A DNA stretch of 64,000 bases from Corynebacterium singulare (GCF_000833575.1 NZ_CP010827.1:1661993-1725992); one strand, 5' to 3'. Positions 38,063 to 48,378 are shown, counted from the stretch's first letter. Program-made: numbers and translations. The notes: generated by a model not told the origin, from the letters alone.

Positions 38063-39343
38063 TTAATACTTCGCGTTCTGCCCTTCCCCGACTTGGTCGT
38101 AGAGGTGCTTCATGACTGGGTAGAGCACGATGATGCCCACCGAGCCCCAGGCGATTCCCTCGAGCGTCACGCCAAAGATGTCCAGCGTCAGGTTGCCAAT
38201 GCCGGCGATGAGAGCCACGGCGGCGGCCGTTAGGTTGACCGGGTTGTTGAAGTTCACCTTGTTGTCCATCCAGATGCGCACGCCCAGCATGCCGATGAGG
38301 CCATAGAGAACGAGACACGCACCACCCAGCACGCCCGTAGGAATGGTAAAGATGAGAGCACCGAACTTTGGGATGAAGGCCAGCGCAATAGCGGTGATGG
38401 CAGCAACCCAGTAAGCAGCCGTGGAATAGACTCGGGTCGCGGCCATCACACCGATGTTTTCGGCATACGTCGTGGTACCGGAACCACCAAAGCCACCGGC
38501 CAGGGAGGTCGCTAGTCCGTCAGCAATGAGAGCATCACCGGCGAGGTCATCGAGGTCACGCTTGGTCATCTCGGAGACTGCCTTCACGTGGCCGACGTTT
38601 TCCGCAATGAGGACGACCAGCACCGGAAGCGCCGCCAGAATCGCAGACAGGTGGAATTCTGGGGCATGGAACTGTGGGAAGCCAATCCAGGCTGCCTGGC
38701 GAATCGACTCCACAGCGCCCTCACCGAGGTTGCCCGTTATCGCAGCAAAAGCCCAGCCCACGACGACACCAATGAGGATGGACAGACGCGAGACCATGCC
38801 GCGCCCAGCTACCGTCGCCAAGATAATGACCGCCAAGGTTACGGTCGCCACGAGCGGCTGACTGGAGAAGTTGGAGGCAGCGTTCGGCGCCAGGTTCAAT
38901 CCGATAAGCGCCACGATGGCGCCGGTTACTGCAGGCGGCATGACCGCGTCCAGAACCTTACGGCCCGCCGCCTTTACTCCGAATCCGATAGCGACCAGCA
39001 CCAGACCCGTCACCAGAACCGAGCCGGCCTGCGCACCAATGCCATACTGCTGAGAGGCAGCTAGTGGGGCGATGAATGCAAAGGACGAGCCCAAATAGGA
39101 GGGCAGGCGGTTGCGCGTCATCACCAGGAACAGGATCGTTCCCAGACCAGAGAAAAGCAGTGTCGTGTTAACCGGGAATCCGGTCAGGGTAGGCACAAGC
39201 AGCGTAGCGCCAAACATGGCCACCACGTGCTGCATGCCGATGCCGATGGTGCGACCCCAACTCAATCGTTCCTCGGGTGCAACAACTGCACCCGGCTTAA
39301 TAGTTTTTCCGTCTCCGTGGACGTCCCAGCCAAAGTTACTCAC
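38063..39343 (-). CDS. uraA: Uracil permease of the NAT/NCS2 family
   Basis: 426 residues with 12-14 membrane segments. Typical UraA sequences: GMQHVVAMFGATLLVPTLTG at the start, FGGSGTTTYAENIGVMAATRV in the middle (Glu in the substrate region). Imports uracil with protons. Followed downstream by nothing close; upstream hflX is on the same strand (44-base gap), so both could be co-transcribed. Confidence 0.92.
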   Translation of the reverse strand: MSNFGWDVHGDGKTIKPGAVVAPEERLSWGRTIGIGMQHVVAMFGATLLVPTLTGFPVNTTLLFSGLGTILFLVMTRNRLPSYLGSSFAFIAPLAASQQYGIGAQAGSVLVTGLVLVAIGFGVKAAGRKVLDAVMPPAVTGAIVALIGLNLAPNAASNFSSQPLVATVTLAVIILATVAGRGMVSRLSILIGVVVGWAFAAITGNLGEGAVESIRQAAWIGFPQFHAPEFHLSAILAALPVLVVLIAENVGHVKAVSEMTKRDLDDLAGDALIADGLATSLAGGFGGSGTTTYAENIGVMAATRVYSTAAYWVAAITAIALAFIPKFGALIFTIPTGVLGGACLVLYGLIGMLGVRIWMDNKVNFNNPVNLTAAAVALIAGIGNLTLDIFGVTLEGIAWGSVGIIVLYPVMKHLYDQVGEGQNAKY

Positions 39344-39387
39344 GAGCTCTCATTATGGCCCACCAGAGCACGGAAACCTAAGCGAGA

Positions 39388-40866
39388 CTAGGCCTGTGAA
39401 TCCTCTACCCGGTAGTCGGTGAGCTCGGCGGCCACGGAGGCGGGCAGGCGGACGTCGACAAGCGTGCCCTCCCCCGAGTATTCCTCACTGCGCACGGTAC
39501 CTTCCGCGTGGAGACGTGCCACCACGTCCCCGCGGGTAAACGGAATGAGCAGCTGCACGTGCTCGTCGCGGGAATTGAGGAAGAGCTCCACCCGGGCGGT
39601 GAGCTCATCCACTCCCTCGCCCGTTTTCGCCGAAACGTAGACAACATTGTCGCGGTCGAGGACATGGCGCAGCTCCGCCAGCACGAGCGGATCAGCCTGG
39701 TCAATCTTGTTAATGACGATGATTTCCGGTGGGGCTTCCTCGCCCGTCTCCTTCACGATGTCGTAGATGACGTTGTTCACCGCTTCAATCTGCTTGAGCG
39801 GGAACGGATCAGAACCGTCGACCACGTGCAGCATAAGGTCAGCCGCGAGCACCTCCTCAAGGGTGGACTTGAAGGCTTCCACCAGCTGAGTGGGCAAGTG
39901 ACGCACGAAGCCGACGGTGTCGGTGAAGACGACCTGGCGGCCGTCGGCAAGCTCGGCGCGGCGAGTGGTCGGATCAAGCGTGGCGAACAAGGCATCCTCA
40001 ACGAGCACACCCGCGCCCGTCATCGCGTTGATGAGCGAGGATTTTCCGGCATTGGTGTAGCCGGCGATCGCAATCTGCGGCACGGTGGAGCGCTGACGCT
40101 TCGAGCGCTTAACCTCGCGTGCGGTCTTCATCGCCTTCAGTTCCTTGCGCAACAACGCCATCTGGGTACGGATGCGGCGACGATCCGTCTCAATCTTTGT
40201 CTCACCAGGACCACGCAGGCCGACTCCGCCGTTGGAACCCGCACGACCACCTGCCTGACGCGAGAGGTTGCCGCCCCAACCACGCGTGTGCGTGTAGAGG
40301 TACTCCAACTGTGCCAGTGAAACCTGGGCTTTACCCTCCTTGGACTTTGCGTGCTGCGCAAAGATGTCCAGAATGAGCATGGTGCGGTCAATGACCTTGG
40401 TGTTGAGCGCACGTTCAAGGGCAGAGAGCTGGCCGGGGGTGAGCTCACCATCGCACACCACGGTATCCGCGCCTGTGGCGGCGACGATGTCCTTGAGCTC
40501 CGCGGCCTTGCCTGAACCAATGTAGGTACCGGGGTCTGGCTTCTCTCTCTTCTGGTACAACGCCTCCACGACTTCGGCGCCAGCAGTTTCCGTCAGCGCG
40601 GCAAGCTCCGCCATCGTGGCCTCTACTTCGGCCACGGTTCCCTCGGTCCACACGCCGACGAGGATCACTCGCTCCAATCGGAGTTTTCGGTACTCCACCT
40701 CGTATCCGTCAGTGGTGTCCTCGGCACGGATGGTGGTATCCCGCGTCACACGGCGGAAGGCGTTGCGCTCGGCAAGATCCAAATCACCCGTCGTCGGGTC
40801 CTGCGAAGAAGGAGCAGGCTCTCCGAAGGCCTGCGCGAGGAGTTCATCATGGGTCTGTTTCGTCAT
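39388..40866 (-). CDS. hflX: GTPase HflX
   Basis: 492 residues from ATG 40866 (AGGGAAC upstream). HflX N-terminal domain with PDPGTYIGSGKA, then a long helical linker (RQAGGRAGSNGGVGLRGPGE, the conserved Gly-rich loop), G1 GYTNAGKSS (269-277), G3 DTVGFVRHLP, G4 NKID. Binds ribosomes and splits stalled ones after stress in other bacteria. Long C-terminal domain follows. Confidence 0.94.
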   Translation of the reverse strand: MTKQTHDELLAQAFGEPAPSSQDPTTGDLDLAERNAFRRVTRDTTIRAEDTTDGYEVEYRKLRLERVILVGVWTEGTVAEVEATMAELAALTETAGAEVVEALYQKREKPDPGTYIGSGKAAELKDIVAATGADTVVCDGELTPGQLSALERALNTKVIDRTMLILDIFAQHAKSKEGKAQVSLAQLEYLYTHTRGWGGNLSRQAGGRAGSNGGVGLRGPGETKIETDRRRIRTQMALLRKELKAMKTAREVKRSKRQRSTVPQIAIAGYTNAGKSSLINAMTGAGVLVEDALFATLDPTTRRAELADGRQVVFTDTVGFVRHLPTQLVEAFKSTLEEVLAADLMLHVVDGSDPFPLKQIEAVNNVIYDIVKETGEEAPPEIIVINKIDQADPLVLAELRHVLDRDNVVYVSAKTGEGVDELTARVELFLNSRDEHVQLLIPFTRGDVVARLHAEGTVRSEEYSGEGTLVDVRLPASVAAELTDYRVEDSQA

Positions 40867-40951
40867 ATGTTCCCTATTCTTCCACGTCGGGGCCGTAATG
40901 CGGGAATTGCGGTCCTCTCGATCCGGTGACAGGAGGTGCCTGGGGCCATTT

Positions 40952-40986
40952 TTGACTCCCATTGACTGGGGATACAATGGTGGCCA
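40952..40986 (+). promoter_or_regulatory. Promoter giving a probable leaderless mRNA
   Basis: TTGACT (40952-40957) and TACAAT (40973-40978) are 15 bases apart; the start point expected 6-8 bases later falls on the ATG at 40986. The region overlaps the hflX leader on the other strand. Confidence 0.5.
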
Positions 40987-41759
40987 TGACCGTCAACCAC
41001 AAGACCCATCCAGAAATGCGGGCCATCGGCCTCAACTATGAACGCTGGCAGGACGCCGTTGAGGCAGCGATTTCCACCAACCAATTGGCGGTGACCGGTG
41101 AGGTACGGGGTGGACAGCTCATCCAGTTTGCGGATGCCTCCGGCGCACAGATCAACATCTTGGCGGTCGAGCCTTTTGCCACCTTCATTGGTTTTGAGTC
41201 CGTGACCCAGGGTTTCGCCCACGTATCCATGATCAATGACGTCCTAGCTTATCTCGACATTATCGATCCCTTTGGCACTGTTGTGGCGCAGGCTACGGCA
41301 AACTTGGCACAGGGTCCGCTGCTTGTCGACGAAGACACGCAGCAGTGGCAACAAGTGGAACTCACCGCCCTGGGCCTCGATGTCGCTCGCTTTGACAGCA
41401 CCGAGGCCTATGAAGCGGAGAAAGGCTCCTTCCCCGCTACCTTCGAGTCGGAAGGTGCTCAGATCGTCGCCTCCGGATCTGGTGCTGCGGCTCCTACCCC
41501 TGGTTGCACGTTTGCTGCCCGCGTTATGGAGTCTGAGTGGCGCCACAACCAGCTCACGGGACAGCGCTTCATGCACCTTGTCATGGATGGTGTTTTCCCC
41601 TTCGACCTGTGTCTTCCGGAAAGCTTCGGAGAGCTGCCGGACAAGGATTCTGTCCTGGCCGGCACGGCCATGCTCACAGCGTCTATCGCCATGCCGACTG
41701 GCGGCTGCGGTGGTGAAGGCGGTTGTGGCTGTGGGTCCGGCGGCTGCGGCGGTCACTAA
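40986..41759 (+). CDS. Protein of unknown function with Gly/Cys-rich C-terminus
   Basis: 257 residues from ATG 40986, chosen because the upstream TACAAT makes it leaderless; ATGs at 40977 and a TTG at 40962 are also in frame. Body is alpha/beta with AVEPFATFIGFESVTQGF; the last 22 residues (GGCGGEGGCGCGSGGCGGH) are Gly, Cys and one His. This tail might bind metal. I believe the gene occurs next to hflX in other corynebacteria, but no function is known. Confidence 0.75.
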   Translation: MTVNHKTHPEMRAIGLNYERWQDAVEAAISTNQLAVTGEVRGGQLIQFADASGAQINILAVEPFATFIGFESVTQGFAHVSMINDVLAYLDIIDPFGTVVAQATANLAQGPLLVDEDTQQWQQVELTALGLDVARFDSTEAYEAEKGSFPATFESEGAQIVASGSGAAAPTPGCTFAARVMESEWRHNQLTGQRFMHLVMDGVFPFDLCLPESFGELPDKDSVLAGTAMLTASIAMPTGGCGGEGGCGCGSGGCGGH

Positions 41760-41811
41760 GGCTCAACTCTAGAGGGTTCATCTCTAGGGCTTTTGCCGTA
41801 AAGTTGAAACT

Positions 41812-42330
41812 ATGAACTTTTCTGCATCTCAGCGTCGTGGGTTCGCCCTGCTCCTCGCCGCGGTTACGGCCGTGGTGCTGGTAGTGACGCTGAAGCTGCA
41901 GGGAGTTATTCTCGCTGTTCTCGTCTGCGGAGCGCTGTGGCTCTTTGCAGATTCCCGCCCGAATGCTTCCGAACACGCCGCGCTGCGCGCATCAATTGCG
42001 CTGACGGTAGAGGACATCACCGACGTCATCGAGGATTACACCACGTTCGCAACGAGTGAGGATTCTGATGCGCTGGCGGATCGCACGCTACACCGCCCTG
42101 CGCTTGTCGACGTTGACTGTACCAACCCATCCATCGAAGCCTTCCACTATGAGATGCACGGCGCGCAGCGGTTCCTTCGTCGCCTCAATGCCCGAGTCAA
42201 CGCCCCGGACATCGAAACGGGCGAGTTGGAGTCTTTGCTCAAGGTTGCAGATGAGCGTGCAGCCGAACTCAAGGAATGCTGGCTGTCCGCGCGCCGCGCC
42301 GCACTGGCATTAGGCACAGACTACAAATAA
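41812..42330 (+). CDS. Small membrane protein of unknown function
   Basis: 172 residues from ATG 41812. Two hydrophobic helices near the N-terminus (about 12-28 and 31-47), then a soluble, helical acid-rich part (EDITDVIEDYTTFATSED). Cytosolic or exterior side not decided. It converges on dapF with a small hairpin between them. Confidence 0.7.
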   Translation: MNFSASQRRGFALLLAAVTAVVLVVTLKLQGVILAVLVCGALWLFADSRPNASEHAALRASIALTVEDITDVIEDYTTFATSEDSDALADRTLHRPALVDVDCTNPSIEAFHYEMHGAQRFLRRLNARVNAPDIETGELESLLKVADERAAELKECWLSARRAALALGTDYK

Positions 42331-42348
42331 GCGCCAAGCTTCGTTCAC

Positions 42349-42365
42349 GCTGAGCCCGCCTCAGC
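42349..42365. terminator. Short hairpin between convergent genes
   Basis: GCTGAG and CTCAGC form a 6-bp stem with a 5-base loop; no T-run. It separates the membrane gene and dapF. Confidence 0.35.
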
Positions 42366-42367
42366 CA

Positions 42368-43204
42368 CTACAGCGTGGTCTCGCCGGTGGCCACGATGCG
42401 CGACGGGCCAGTGAGTGTCGAGCCTTCCTCAGTGATATCAACCGTCACCTCGCCACCAGGAACGATGACGCGCACGGAGCCGGTGGCATGGGAGGCATCG
42501 GCAAGCGCGGCGCATGCCGCCGCCACCGTACCGGTACCGCAGGAGCGGGTCTCCCCCACACCGCGCTCGAACACGCGCATGTGGATAACACCGTCCTGCA
42601 GGGGCGTCACGAGTTCGACATTGACACCTGCTGGAAAAAATTCAGTATCAATGACCGGTTGCTCCAGTGTCTTCTCCGCCAACGCCTCTGGACTCAGGCC
42701 CGGAAGCACTGCGGCCAAGTGGGGGTTTCCCATGTCCACGCCTAGTCCGGCGAAGCTCTCCCCCGCCATCGATGCGGTGGACACTCCCGTCACCGTTGCC
42801 GGCCCCATCTCCACGCTCACGTCCGCCTCGGCCTCCGTGCACGAATGCACAGTGACCTGCTTCGCCCCAGCGCGGGTTCCTACGGTGAAGGTGTCCTCCC
42901 CGACCAATCCGCGGGAGCGTACCCAGTGGGCAAAGACGCGCGTTCCGTTACCGCACATCTCCGCTACCGAGCCATCGGCGTTGCGGTAGTCCATAAACCA
43001 GTCCTGGTCATCGATTCCCGGCGCGAGTTCTTCAATTTCACCGGCTGCGAGCAGCTCTCCCGCACGGATGACGCGCAAAACGCCGTCACCGCCGATGCCG
43101 GCACGGCGATCACACAGTGCCCGCACCTTTTCCGCCGAAAGCGGCTGGGTTCCCTCAACAATGACGAAGTCGTTTTCGGTTCCGTGTCCCTTGGCAAAGT
43201 TCAT
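42368..43204 (-). CDS. dapF: Diaminopimelate epimerase
   Basis: Converts LL- to meso-diaminopimelate for lysine and the wall. Two catalytic Cys: Cys84 in MCGNGTR and Cys222 in [11 protein letters not shown]. 278 residues. Starts at ATG 43204, 11 bases after miaA ends, so it follows miaA in an operon of four genes (unknown-miaA-dapF). Confidence 0.95.
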   Translation of the reverse strand: MNFAKGHGTENDFVIVEGTQPLSAEKVRALCDRRAGIGGDGVLRVIRAGELLAAGEIEELAPGIDDQDWFMDYRNADGSVAEMCGNGTRVFAHWVRSRGLVGEDTFTVGTRAGAKQVTVHSCTEAEADVSVEMGPATVTGVSTASMAGESFAGLGVDMGNPHLAAVLPGLSPEALAEKTLEQPVIDTEFFPAGVNVELVTPLQDGVIHMRVFERGVGETRSCGTGTVAAACAALADASHATGSVRVIVPGGEVTVDITEEGSTLTGPSRIVATGETTL

Positions 43205-43215
43205 GCTTTAAGAGT

Positions 43216-44133
43216 CTAACGGCTCGCGAGGACGCGCAAGGCCTCGTCCCGCGTATCACCCAGCGCATCCAACCATGAGATGCGCTTATCCCGGTTGAAC
43301 CAGGCGCGTTGGCGGCGCACATAACGCCGTGTGCCGGTGATGGTGCGCTCCACGGCTTCCTCCCACGTGAGCTCGCCGCGCTGGGCTTGGAGCACTTGGG
43401 CGTAGCCGATGGCGCGCCCAGCGGTAGAGTCGGCGATAAGGCCCTGTGTTTGCAGCCGTTCCACTTCCTCCACGAGGCCTTTGTCAAACATCCGTCGGGT
43501 GCGCAATTCAATGCGAGGGTTGAGCCAGCTTGCTTCGGTGCGTAGGCCCAGGATGCGCGTACCCCAGCGCGGCGGTGCATCTTTGGGAGGCTGGCTGGCT
43601 TTGAATGGCTTGCCGGTGAGCTCGATGACTTCTAACGCTCGAACGGTGCGGCGAGGGTCCTTGTCCTCGATGATGTCTGCGGCGGCGGGATCGACCTCGG
43701 CGAGTTCGGCATGCAGCGCATCCGTCCCAATGTCGCAGCGGCGTGCTTCGATGCGAGCGCGCACCTCTGGGTCCGTGGGCGGGAAGTGCCAATCATCGAC
43801 CAGCGACTGAACGTAGAGCATGGATCCACCCACAAGGATGGGGGTCTTGCCGCGTGCGAGGATGTCCTCGACATCAGCAATAGCAGAGGCCTGATATCGG
43901 GCGACCGAAGCTGTCTCGGTCACATCCCAGACATCTAGCTGGTGGTGTGGAATTCCCTCGCGCTCCTCCAAGGTCAGCTTCGCGGTTCCGATATCCATCC
44001 CTCGGTAGAGCTGCATGGAATCAACATTGACCACCTCTCCGTCCAGCTCGTGGGCCAAAGCCACGCCCAGCGCTGACTTTCCAGAAGCGGTGGGTCCCAC
44101 CACCGCAATGGGGGTACGCGTCGACGTTGTCAT
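43216..44133 (-). CDS. miaA: tRNA dimethylallyltransferase MiaA
   Basis: Adds a dimethylallyl group to A37 of tRNA; MiaB then adds the methylthio group. 305 residues from ATG 44133. P-loop GPTASGKS (13-20), [26 protein letters not shown], and the C-terminal [17 protein letters not shown]. The ATG shares one A with the stop of the upstream gene (TGATG), so translation is coupled. A longer reading to 44232 overlaps that gene and is rejected. Confidence 0.95.
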   Translation of the reverse strand: MTTSTRTPIAVVGPTASGKSALGVALAHELDGEVVNVDSMQLYRGMDIGTAKLTLEEREGIPHHQLDVWDVTETASVARYQASAIADVEDILARGKTPILVGGSMLYVQSLVDDWHFPPTDPEVRARIEARRCDIGTDALHAELAEVDPAAADIIEDKDPRRTVRALEVIELTGKPFKASQPPKDAPPRWGTRILGLRTEASWLNPRIELRTRRMFDKGLVEEVERLQTQGLIADSTAGRAIGYAQVLQAQRGELTWEEAVERTITGTRRYVRRQRAWFNRDKRISWLDALGDTRDEALRVLASR

Positions 44134-44762
44134 CAGCGTTGCCACCCCGCCACATAACGACCTACCCCCAGGGTGGAATCGGCTGCCCGCAGCTCCGCAT
44201 AATGCGGATGCACGGTAGCCAGTTGCGCCCACAACGACGTTTCGAGAACTCCAGCGTCGTGCAGCTTCTCCTCATCACAGTGGCTATCCGCCCCTGACAA
44301 CACTGACTCACACCACAGGTGAGCATCACGGGCACCGTCCACCAGTGCGAGAGGAGCGCGGTCGGTGAGCCCTGCAGAGCCATCGACACACACCACGGTA
44401 AGTCGCCCTTCCTCAATGTCCTCAATGTCGGCTCGAGAATCTGTGACTTCAAAGCCCTCGGCTCCTACTGCCGCGGTGAGCACATAGCGAGCCATCAGCT
44501 CAGGGAGATAGTTGCCGCCGCCCACCGTGACCTGCGGGGCGCCCCAAGCCTGCAGGCTACCGGTGAGCTCCGTGCGCCAACGCGCATCCTGTGAGCCTAC
44601 GATGTCCACCTGAAGTGGCACGGACCCGCCGGTGATAACGCGTGCGGCGTCACGGACTAGCTCGCATGCCGCCCTGAGGAGTGCTCGGGAGGCATCGTCG
44701 CTCGGTGAGAGTTCTTCCGCTAGCGCCGGTGAAGCCGGCATAATCATGAGATTCTGCATCAT
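44133..44762 (-). CDS. Conserved unknown gene upstream of miaA (LigB-like domain)
   Basis: 209 residues; start could be either of two ATGs at the beginning. Alanine-rich, without clear membrane segments or signal. In mycobacteria the gene in this position (Rv2728c type) is annotated as a class III extradiol dioxygenase B-like protein; I see [28 protein letters not shown] but no clear metal ligands, so that is a cautious guess. Coupled to miaA by one shared base. Confidence 0.65.
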   Translation of the reverse strand: MMQNLMIMPASPALAEELSPSDDASRALLRAACELVRDAARVITGGSVPLQVDIVGSQDARWRTELTGSLQAWGAPQVTVGGGNYLPELMARYVLTAAVGAEGFEVTDSRADIEDIEEGRLTVVCVDGSAGLTDRAPLALVDGARDAHLWCESVLSGADSHCDEEKLHDAGVLETSLWAQLATVHPHYAELRAADSTLGVGRYVAGWQR

Positions 44763-44890
44763 TCCCCATCTTATAAGGTCAAAAGTTTGGGGTTAACACG
44801 CGGCTGCGCGGCTCAAACGGTAGTGTTGTGTGACATAAGTTCTGGCAGCCGTGTCGCGCGGCGCGATTGTACCGAAGGTGGTTTCCTACC

Positions 44891-46207
44891 ATGTCCGCTA
44901 TCCCTACTCCTGGAGCAATGCCCCGCAAGGGCGCCCGTCCCGGCCCTAAGCCCTCTGCACCAGCGGCACGCCCCGCTCAGCCCCTGAAGAATGACCCCGC
45001 ACAGTGGGGCCGCGTCGATGCTGATGGTTCGGTCTTTGTCAACGCCCCAGAAGGCGAACGCAAAATTGGTGAATGGCAGGCCGGCACCCCAGAAGAGGGC
45101 TTGGCACACTACGGAGCACGTTATGACGATCTTTCTACCGAGATCGAACTGCTCGAATCCCGCCTTAAGGCTCACCCGGGCGATGCTTCCTCCATCAAAA
45201 CCACCGCGGCAGAGCTGCGCGAATCTCTTCCTACGCAAGCCGTCATCGGCGATATCGCTGCTCTTGACACGCGCCTAGCAGCGGTCATCGAGCACTCCGT
45301 TGAGGCCGGTGAGCAAGCTCAGGCAGACAAGGCCCGCCGCCGCGAGGAAGCGATTGCGAAGAAGGAAAAGCTGGCCGCTGAAGCGGAGGAGATAGCTGCG
45401 AACTCCACCGAGTGGAAGGCCGCCGGTGACCGTATCCGCGCCATCCTGGAGGAGTGGAAGCAGATCCGCGGCATCGACCGCCAGACCGATGATGCCCTGT
45501 GGAAGCGCTACTCCCGCGCCCGTGATTCTTTTAACCGCCGTCGTGGTTCCCACTTTGCCGAGCTGGATCGCAACCGCGCTGCTGCCCGTGGAAAGAAGGA
45601 AGAGCTGGTCGAGCGCGCCGAAGCCATTAAGGACTCCACCAACTGGGGAGAAACCGCCCGCGCGTACCGCGATCTCATGACGGAGTGGAAGGCCGCCGGT
45701 CGTGCCCCGCGTGAGGTGGACGACAAGCTGTGGGCGAAGTTCCGTGCCGCCCAGGATCACTTCTTCAACGCCCGCAATGCGGTCAATGACGAGCGCGATA
45801 AGCAGTTCGCTGAGAATGCCGCTGCCAAGGATGCACTCATTGCGGAGTATGACGCCCAGATTGACCCCTCCAAGTCCATCGAGGCTGCCAAAGCTAAGCT
45901 GCGCGAGCTTCAGGAGAAGTGGGAGGAAATCGGTTTCGTACCGCGCAATCAAGTTCGCGAGTACGAGGCAAAGATTTCTGCACTGGAGAAGCGCGTAAGC
46001 GATGCCGAAGAATCCGAGTGGCGCCGTACCGACCCAGAAGCCCAGGCACGTGTGGCACAATTCCAGTCCAAGGTAGATGACCTCAACGCCCAGGCAGAGG
46101 CCGCGGAGGCCAAGGGCAACGCCAAGAAGGCTGAGGACCTGCGCGCCCAGGCCGCGCAGTGGCAGGAGTTCGCGGACGCAGCCGCGGCTGCTGTGAACGA
46201 CAAGTAG
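44891..46207 (+). CDS. DUF349 protein
   Basis: 438 residues from ATG 44891, 9 bases behind GAAGGTGG; the TTG at 44867 is not used. N-terminal GPKPSAPAARPAQP is disordered; then repeated DUF349 helices with W-K-x-A-G-x-A-P/ R-x-x-D-D-K-L-W-x-x-F patterns (for example TEWKAAGRAPREVDDKLWAK), and a coiled C-terminal end rich in Ala/Glu. Family function is not known, though members occur with RNA or ribosome proteins. It is followed by a GNAT gene 24 bases on. Confidence 0.85.
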   Translation: MSAIPTPGAMPRKGARPGPKPSAPAARPAQPLKNDPAQWGRVDADGSVFVNAPEGERKIGEWQAGTPEEGLAHYGARYDDLSTEIELLESRLKAHPGDASSIKTTAAELRESLPTQAVIGDIAALDTRLAAVIEHSVEAGEQAQADKARRREEAIAKKEKLAAEAEEIAANSTEWKAAGDRIRAILEEWKQIRGIDRQTDDALWKRYSRARDSFNRRRGSHFAELDRNRAAARGKKEELVERAEAIKDSTNWGETARAYRDLMTEWKAAGRAPREVDDKLWAKFRAAQDHFFNARNAVNDERDKQFAENAAAKDALIAEYDAQIDPSKSIEAAKAKLRELQEKWEEIGFVPRNQVREYEAKISALEKRVSDAEESEWRRTDPEAQARVAQFQSKVDDLNAQAEAAEAKGNAKKAEDLRAQAAQWQEFADAAAAAVNDK

Positions 46208-46231
46208 AACGTTTCGCAGCTCCACACTGAG

Positions 46232-47308
46232 GTGTTTGTCCAGATTGTCGCCCCGCCGGGCTCGGCCACCGCTGAGCCGGCAGATTGCCTTCGCAGCTTC
46301 GTCTTTGATGCCAACCTCGCTGCACAAGAAGCCAGCGGCGACCCTGCCGCTAGTGGTTCACCGCGCCGAGTTCTTCAGCGTCTGCAAGGCTCAACAGAGT
46401 CCCGCACACTGCTCTTTGGTTTGACAGATTCCGCCCTCGGAGAAGCCGGTGAACTCGGCCTTCCTGTCATTTCGGCGGCCGAGCCTAGCCCGGAAACTGA
46501 TTTCGATGGTTTTATCCACATCTCTCTCCCACTATTGGAAGAGCCGGAAAACGCCGACATCGAGTGCGTTCTCGCTGCTGACCTTCTACCCATGCCCGGT
46601 GAAGATCTTGAGCCCGAGGCCCTCGAAGTAACTCGGGCGCTGGCCAAGGAAGCCCTTCTCTTAACCCGCCATCTGGGGCGCAGCACCGTCCAGGTGGGCA
46701 TGCTTTATCCACCGGATGCGGACTATACCTATGACCCGATGTCGCAGGCCTACCTCGAGCTCGGGTTTAAGCAGAAGCACGCAGAGCACCAGATGTACGT
46801 CGACATCAGTCCTACTCCCCCGGTTCTTGGGGCCCAGGTGTGGGCTGATTATGACATCCCAGACGAGATGCTCGATGATGTCCTTCGTCTGCTCACCCTT
46901 GCCTCCACCGACGCCATTTTCGGCGACTTGAGTGTGGAGCCCATTGTCTGGACGCGACAGCGCCTCGCTGAAGCACACGCACGACTGCGCTCCCGGGGCG
47001 CACATACGTTGCTGGTCGGGATCATTGACAACGGACGTGTCGTTGCGCTTACCGAACTCTCACGGCACGGTGATGCCGACCCTGAGGTCTGCGAGTGGAC
47101 GTTGACGGTAACGGACCGCGAGCATCGCCGACAAGGACTTGCTACCAAGGCCAAGCAGCATGCCCAGTATGCAGTGGCCGAGCATTGGCCCATGGTGCGC
47201 CGTGCTTATTGCTCCGTCGCGGATGCTGATCCCGCCATGAACGCGCTCTATGCACGGCTGGGCGCCCACGCTATCTCGGCCAGCAGCGCCTACGAGCTCA
47301 CCCTGTAA
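46232..47308 (+). CDS. GNAT-family N-acetyltransferase
   Basis: 358 residues from GTG 46232. The C-terminal half holds the acetyl-CoA loop EHRRQGLATKAKQHAQ (R-x-x-G-x-A) and the following DADPAMNALYARLG; an N-terminal GNAT-like half is degenerate. Substrate unknown. Its last 19 bases overlap the convergent OYE gene. Confidence 0.8.
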   Translation: MFVQIVAPPGSATAEPADCLRSFVFDANLAAQEASGDPAASGSPRRVLQRLQGSTESRTLLFGLTDSALGEAGELGLPVISAAEPSPETDFDGFIHISLPLLEEPENADIECVLAADLLPMPGEDLEPEALEVTRALAKEALLLTRHLGRSTVQVGMLYPPDADYTYDPMSQAYLELGFKQKHAEHQMYVDISPTPPVLGAQVWADYDIPDEMLDDVLRLLTLASTDAIFGDLSVEPIVWTRQRLAEAHARLRSRGAHTLLVGIIDNGRVVALTELSRHGDADPEVCEWTLTVTDREHRRQGLATKAKQHAQYAVAEHWPMVRRAYCSVADADPAMNALYARLGAHAISASSAYELTL

Positions 47309-48378
47309 AACGGGTAATCGGTGTAGCCTTTTTCACCACCCGTGTAAAAGGTGGACTCGTCCGGCGCCGTGACTGGTAGCTCTTCTTTCCAGCGGCGTAC
47401 CAGGTCAGGGTTGGAAATGGTGAGGCGGCCAACAGCAACAGCGTCGCCGTGCTGCATGAGTTCCGCAGCTTCCTCGTGCTGGGTTACCTGCCCGAACCCA
47501 GAGTTGAGGAAGACGCGGGTGCGCCCATTCGCGCGCGCACGCGTCACCAGCTCGCTCACCAGCTCACCCGTGGGATCCGCGTGAAGGAAGGAAACATAGG
47601 CAAGGCCAAGGTCTGAGGTGGCGTCGAGAAGCCCGCCATAGGTGGCAAGCACGTCAGCGGGGTCCATCTCCTCAATGCCTTGGATGTTGTTCTGCGGGGA
47701 CAGGCGAATCGCCACTCGGTCTGCCCCAATCTCCTCTGCCACGGCTCGCACAATTTCCTCGACGAGTCTAAATCGATTCTCTGGTGTACCACCATAGGCG
47801 TCATCGCGGTGATTGGAGCTCGGGGCTAAGAACTGGTGAAGGAGGTACCCGTTGGCACCGTGAATTTCCACGCCGTCGAGGCCAGCATCGATGGCGTTAC
47901 GTGCACCTTGACGGAACTCATTGATGATGCGAGGAATCTCATCACTCTCAAGTGCTCGCGGCACAGGGCACTCCTTCCGAGATTCGAAGTCGCGCACCGC
48001 AGTGCCAGATGCCAGCGCCGATGGCGCGACCGGCTCAGCACCCTCTAGAAGGCTCGTGTGGGACAAGCGCCCGCCATTCATCACCTGCATGAAGATACGC
48101 CCACCTGCCTTGTGAACGGAGTCTGCAACCCGACGCCAACCGGCACTCTGCTCTGGGGTTTCGATACCTGGCTGGCCGGGGAAAGCACGGCCGCTCACTG
48201 CCGGAAAGACACCTTCGGTGACGATGAGACCGAGCGAGGCTCGCTGCGTGTAGTAGGTCTCGTGCAACTGCGTGGGAATACCGTCACGCCCAGCGCGGGA
48301 GCGAGTCAGCGCTGCCATCGTCACACGGTTAGGGAGGGTCAAGGCTCCCAGCTCAAGGGAATCAAAAAGTGTAGCCAT
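47290..48378 (-). CDS. Old Yellow Enzyme-type alkene reductase
   Basis: 362 residues from ATG 48378 (GGAG 4 bases upstream). FMN-dependent TIM barrel: N-terminal SLELGALTLPNRVTMAALTR; His173/Asn176 in EIHGANGYLLHQFLAP bind the substrate carbonyl; the following NHRDDAYGG and GRLTISNPDL. The usual Trp-His of the QLWHxGR loop is Met-Asn here (FMQVMNGGRLSH), so specificity may differ. It reduces activated C=C bonds with NAD(P)H. Convergent with the GNAT gene. Confidence 0.9.
   Translation of the reverse strand: MATLFDSLELGALTLPNRVTMAALTRSRAGRDGIPTQLHETYYTQRASLGLIVTEGVFPAVSGRAFPGQPGIETPEQSAGWRRVADSVHKAGGRIFMQVMNGGRLSHTSLLEGAEPVAPSALASGTAVRDFESRKECPVPRALESDEIPRIINEFRQGARNAIDAGLDGVEIHGANGYLLHQFLAPSSNHRDDAYGGTPENRFRLVEEIVRAVAEEIGADRVAIRLSPQNNIQGIEEMDPADVLATYGGLLDATSDLGLAYVSFLHADPTGELVSELVTRARANGRTRVFLNSGFGQVTQHEEAAELMQHGDAVAVGRLTISNPDLVRRWKEELPVTAPDESTFYTGGEKGYTDYPFYRVSS

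Noticed and set aside
46512..46523. TTATCCACA within the GNAT gene
   Set aside because: A single box inside a coding frame, with no second copy near; not supported as a DnaA site.
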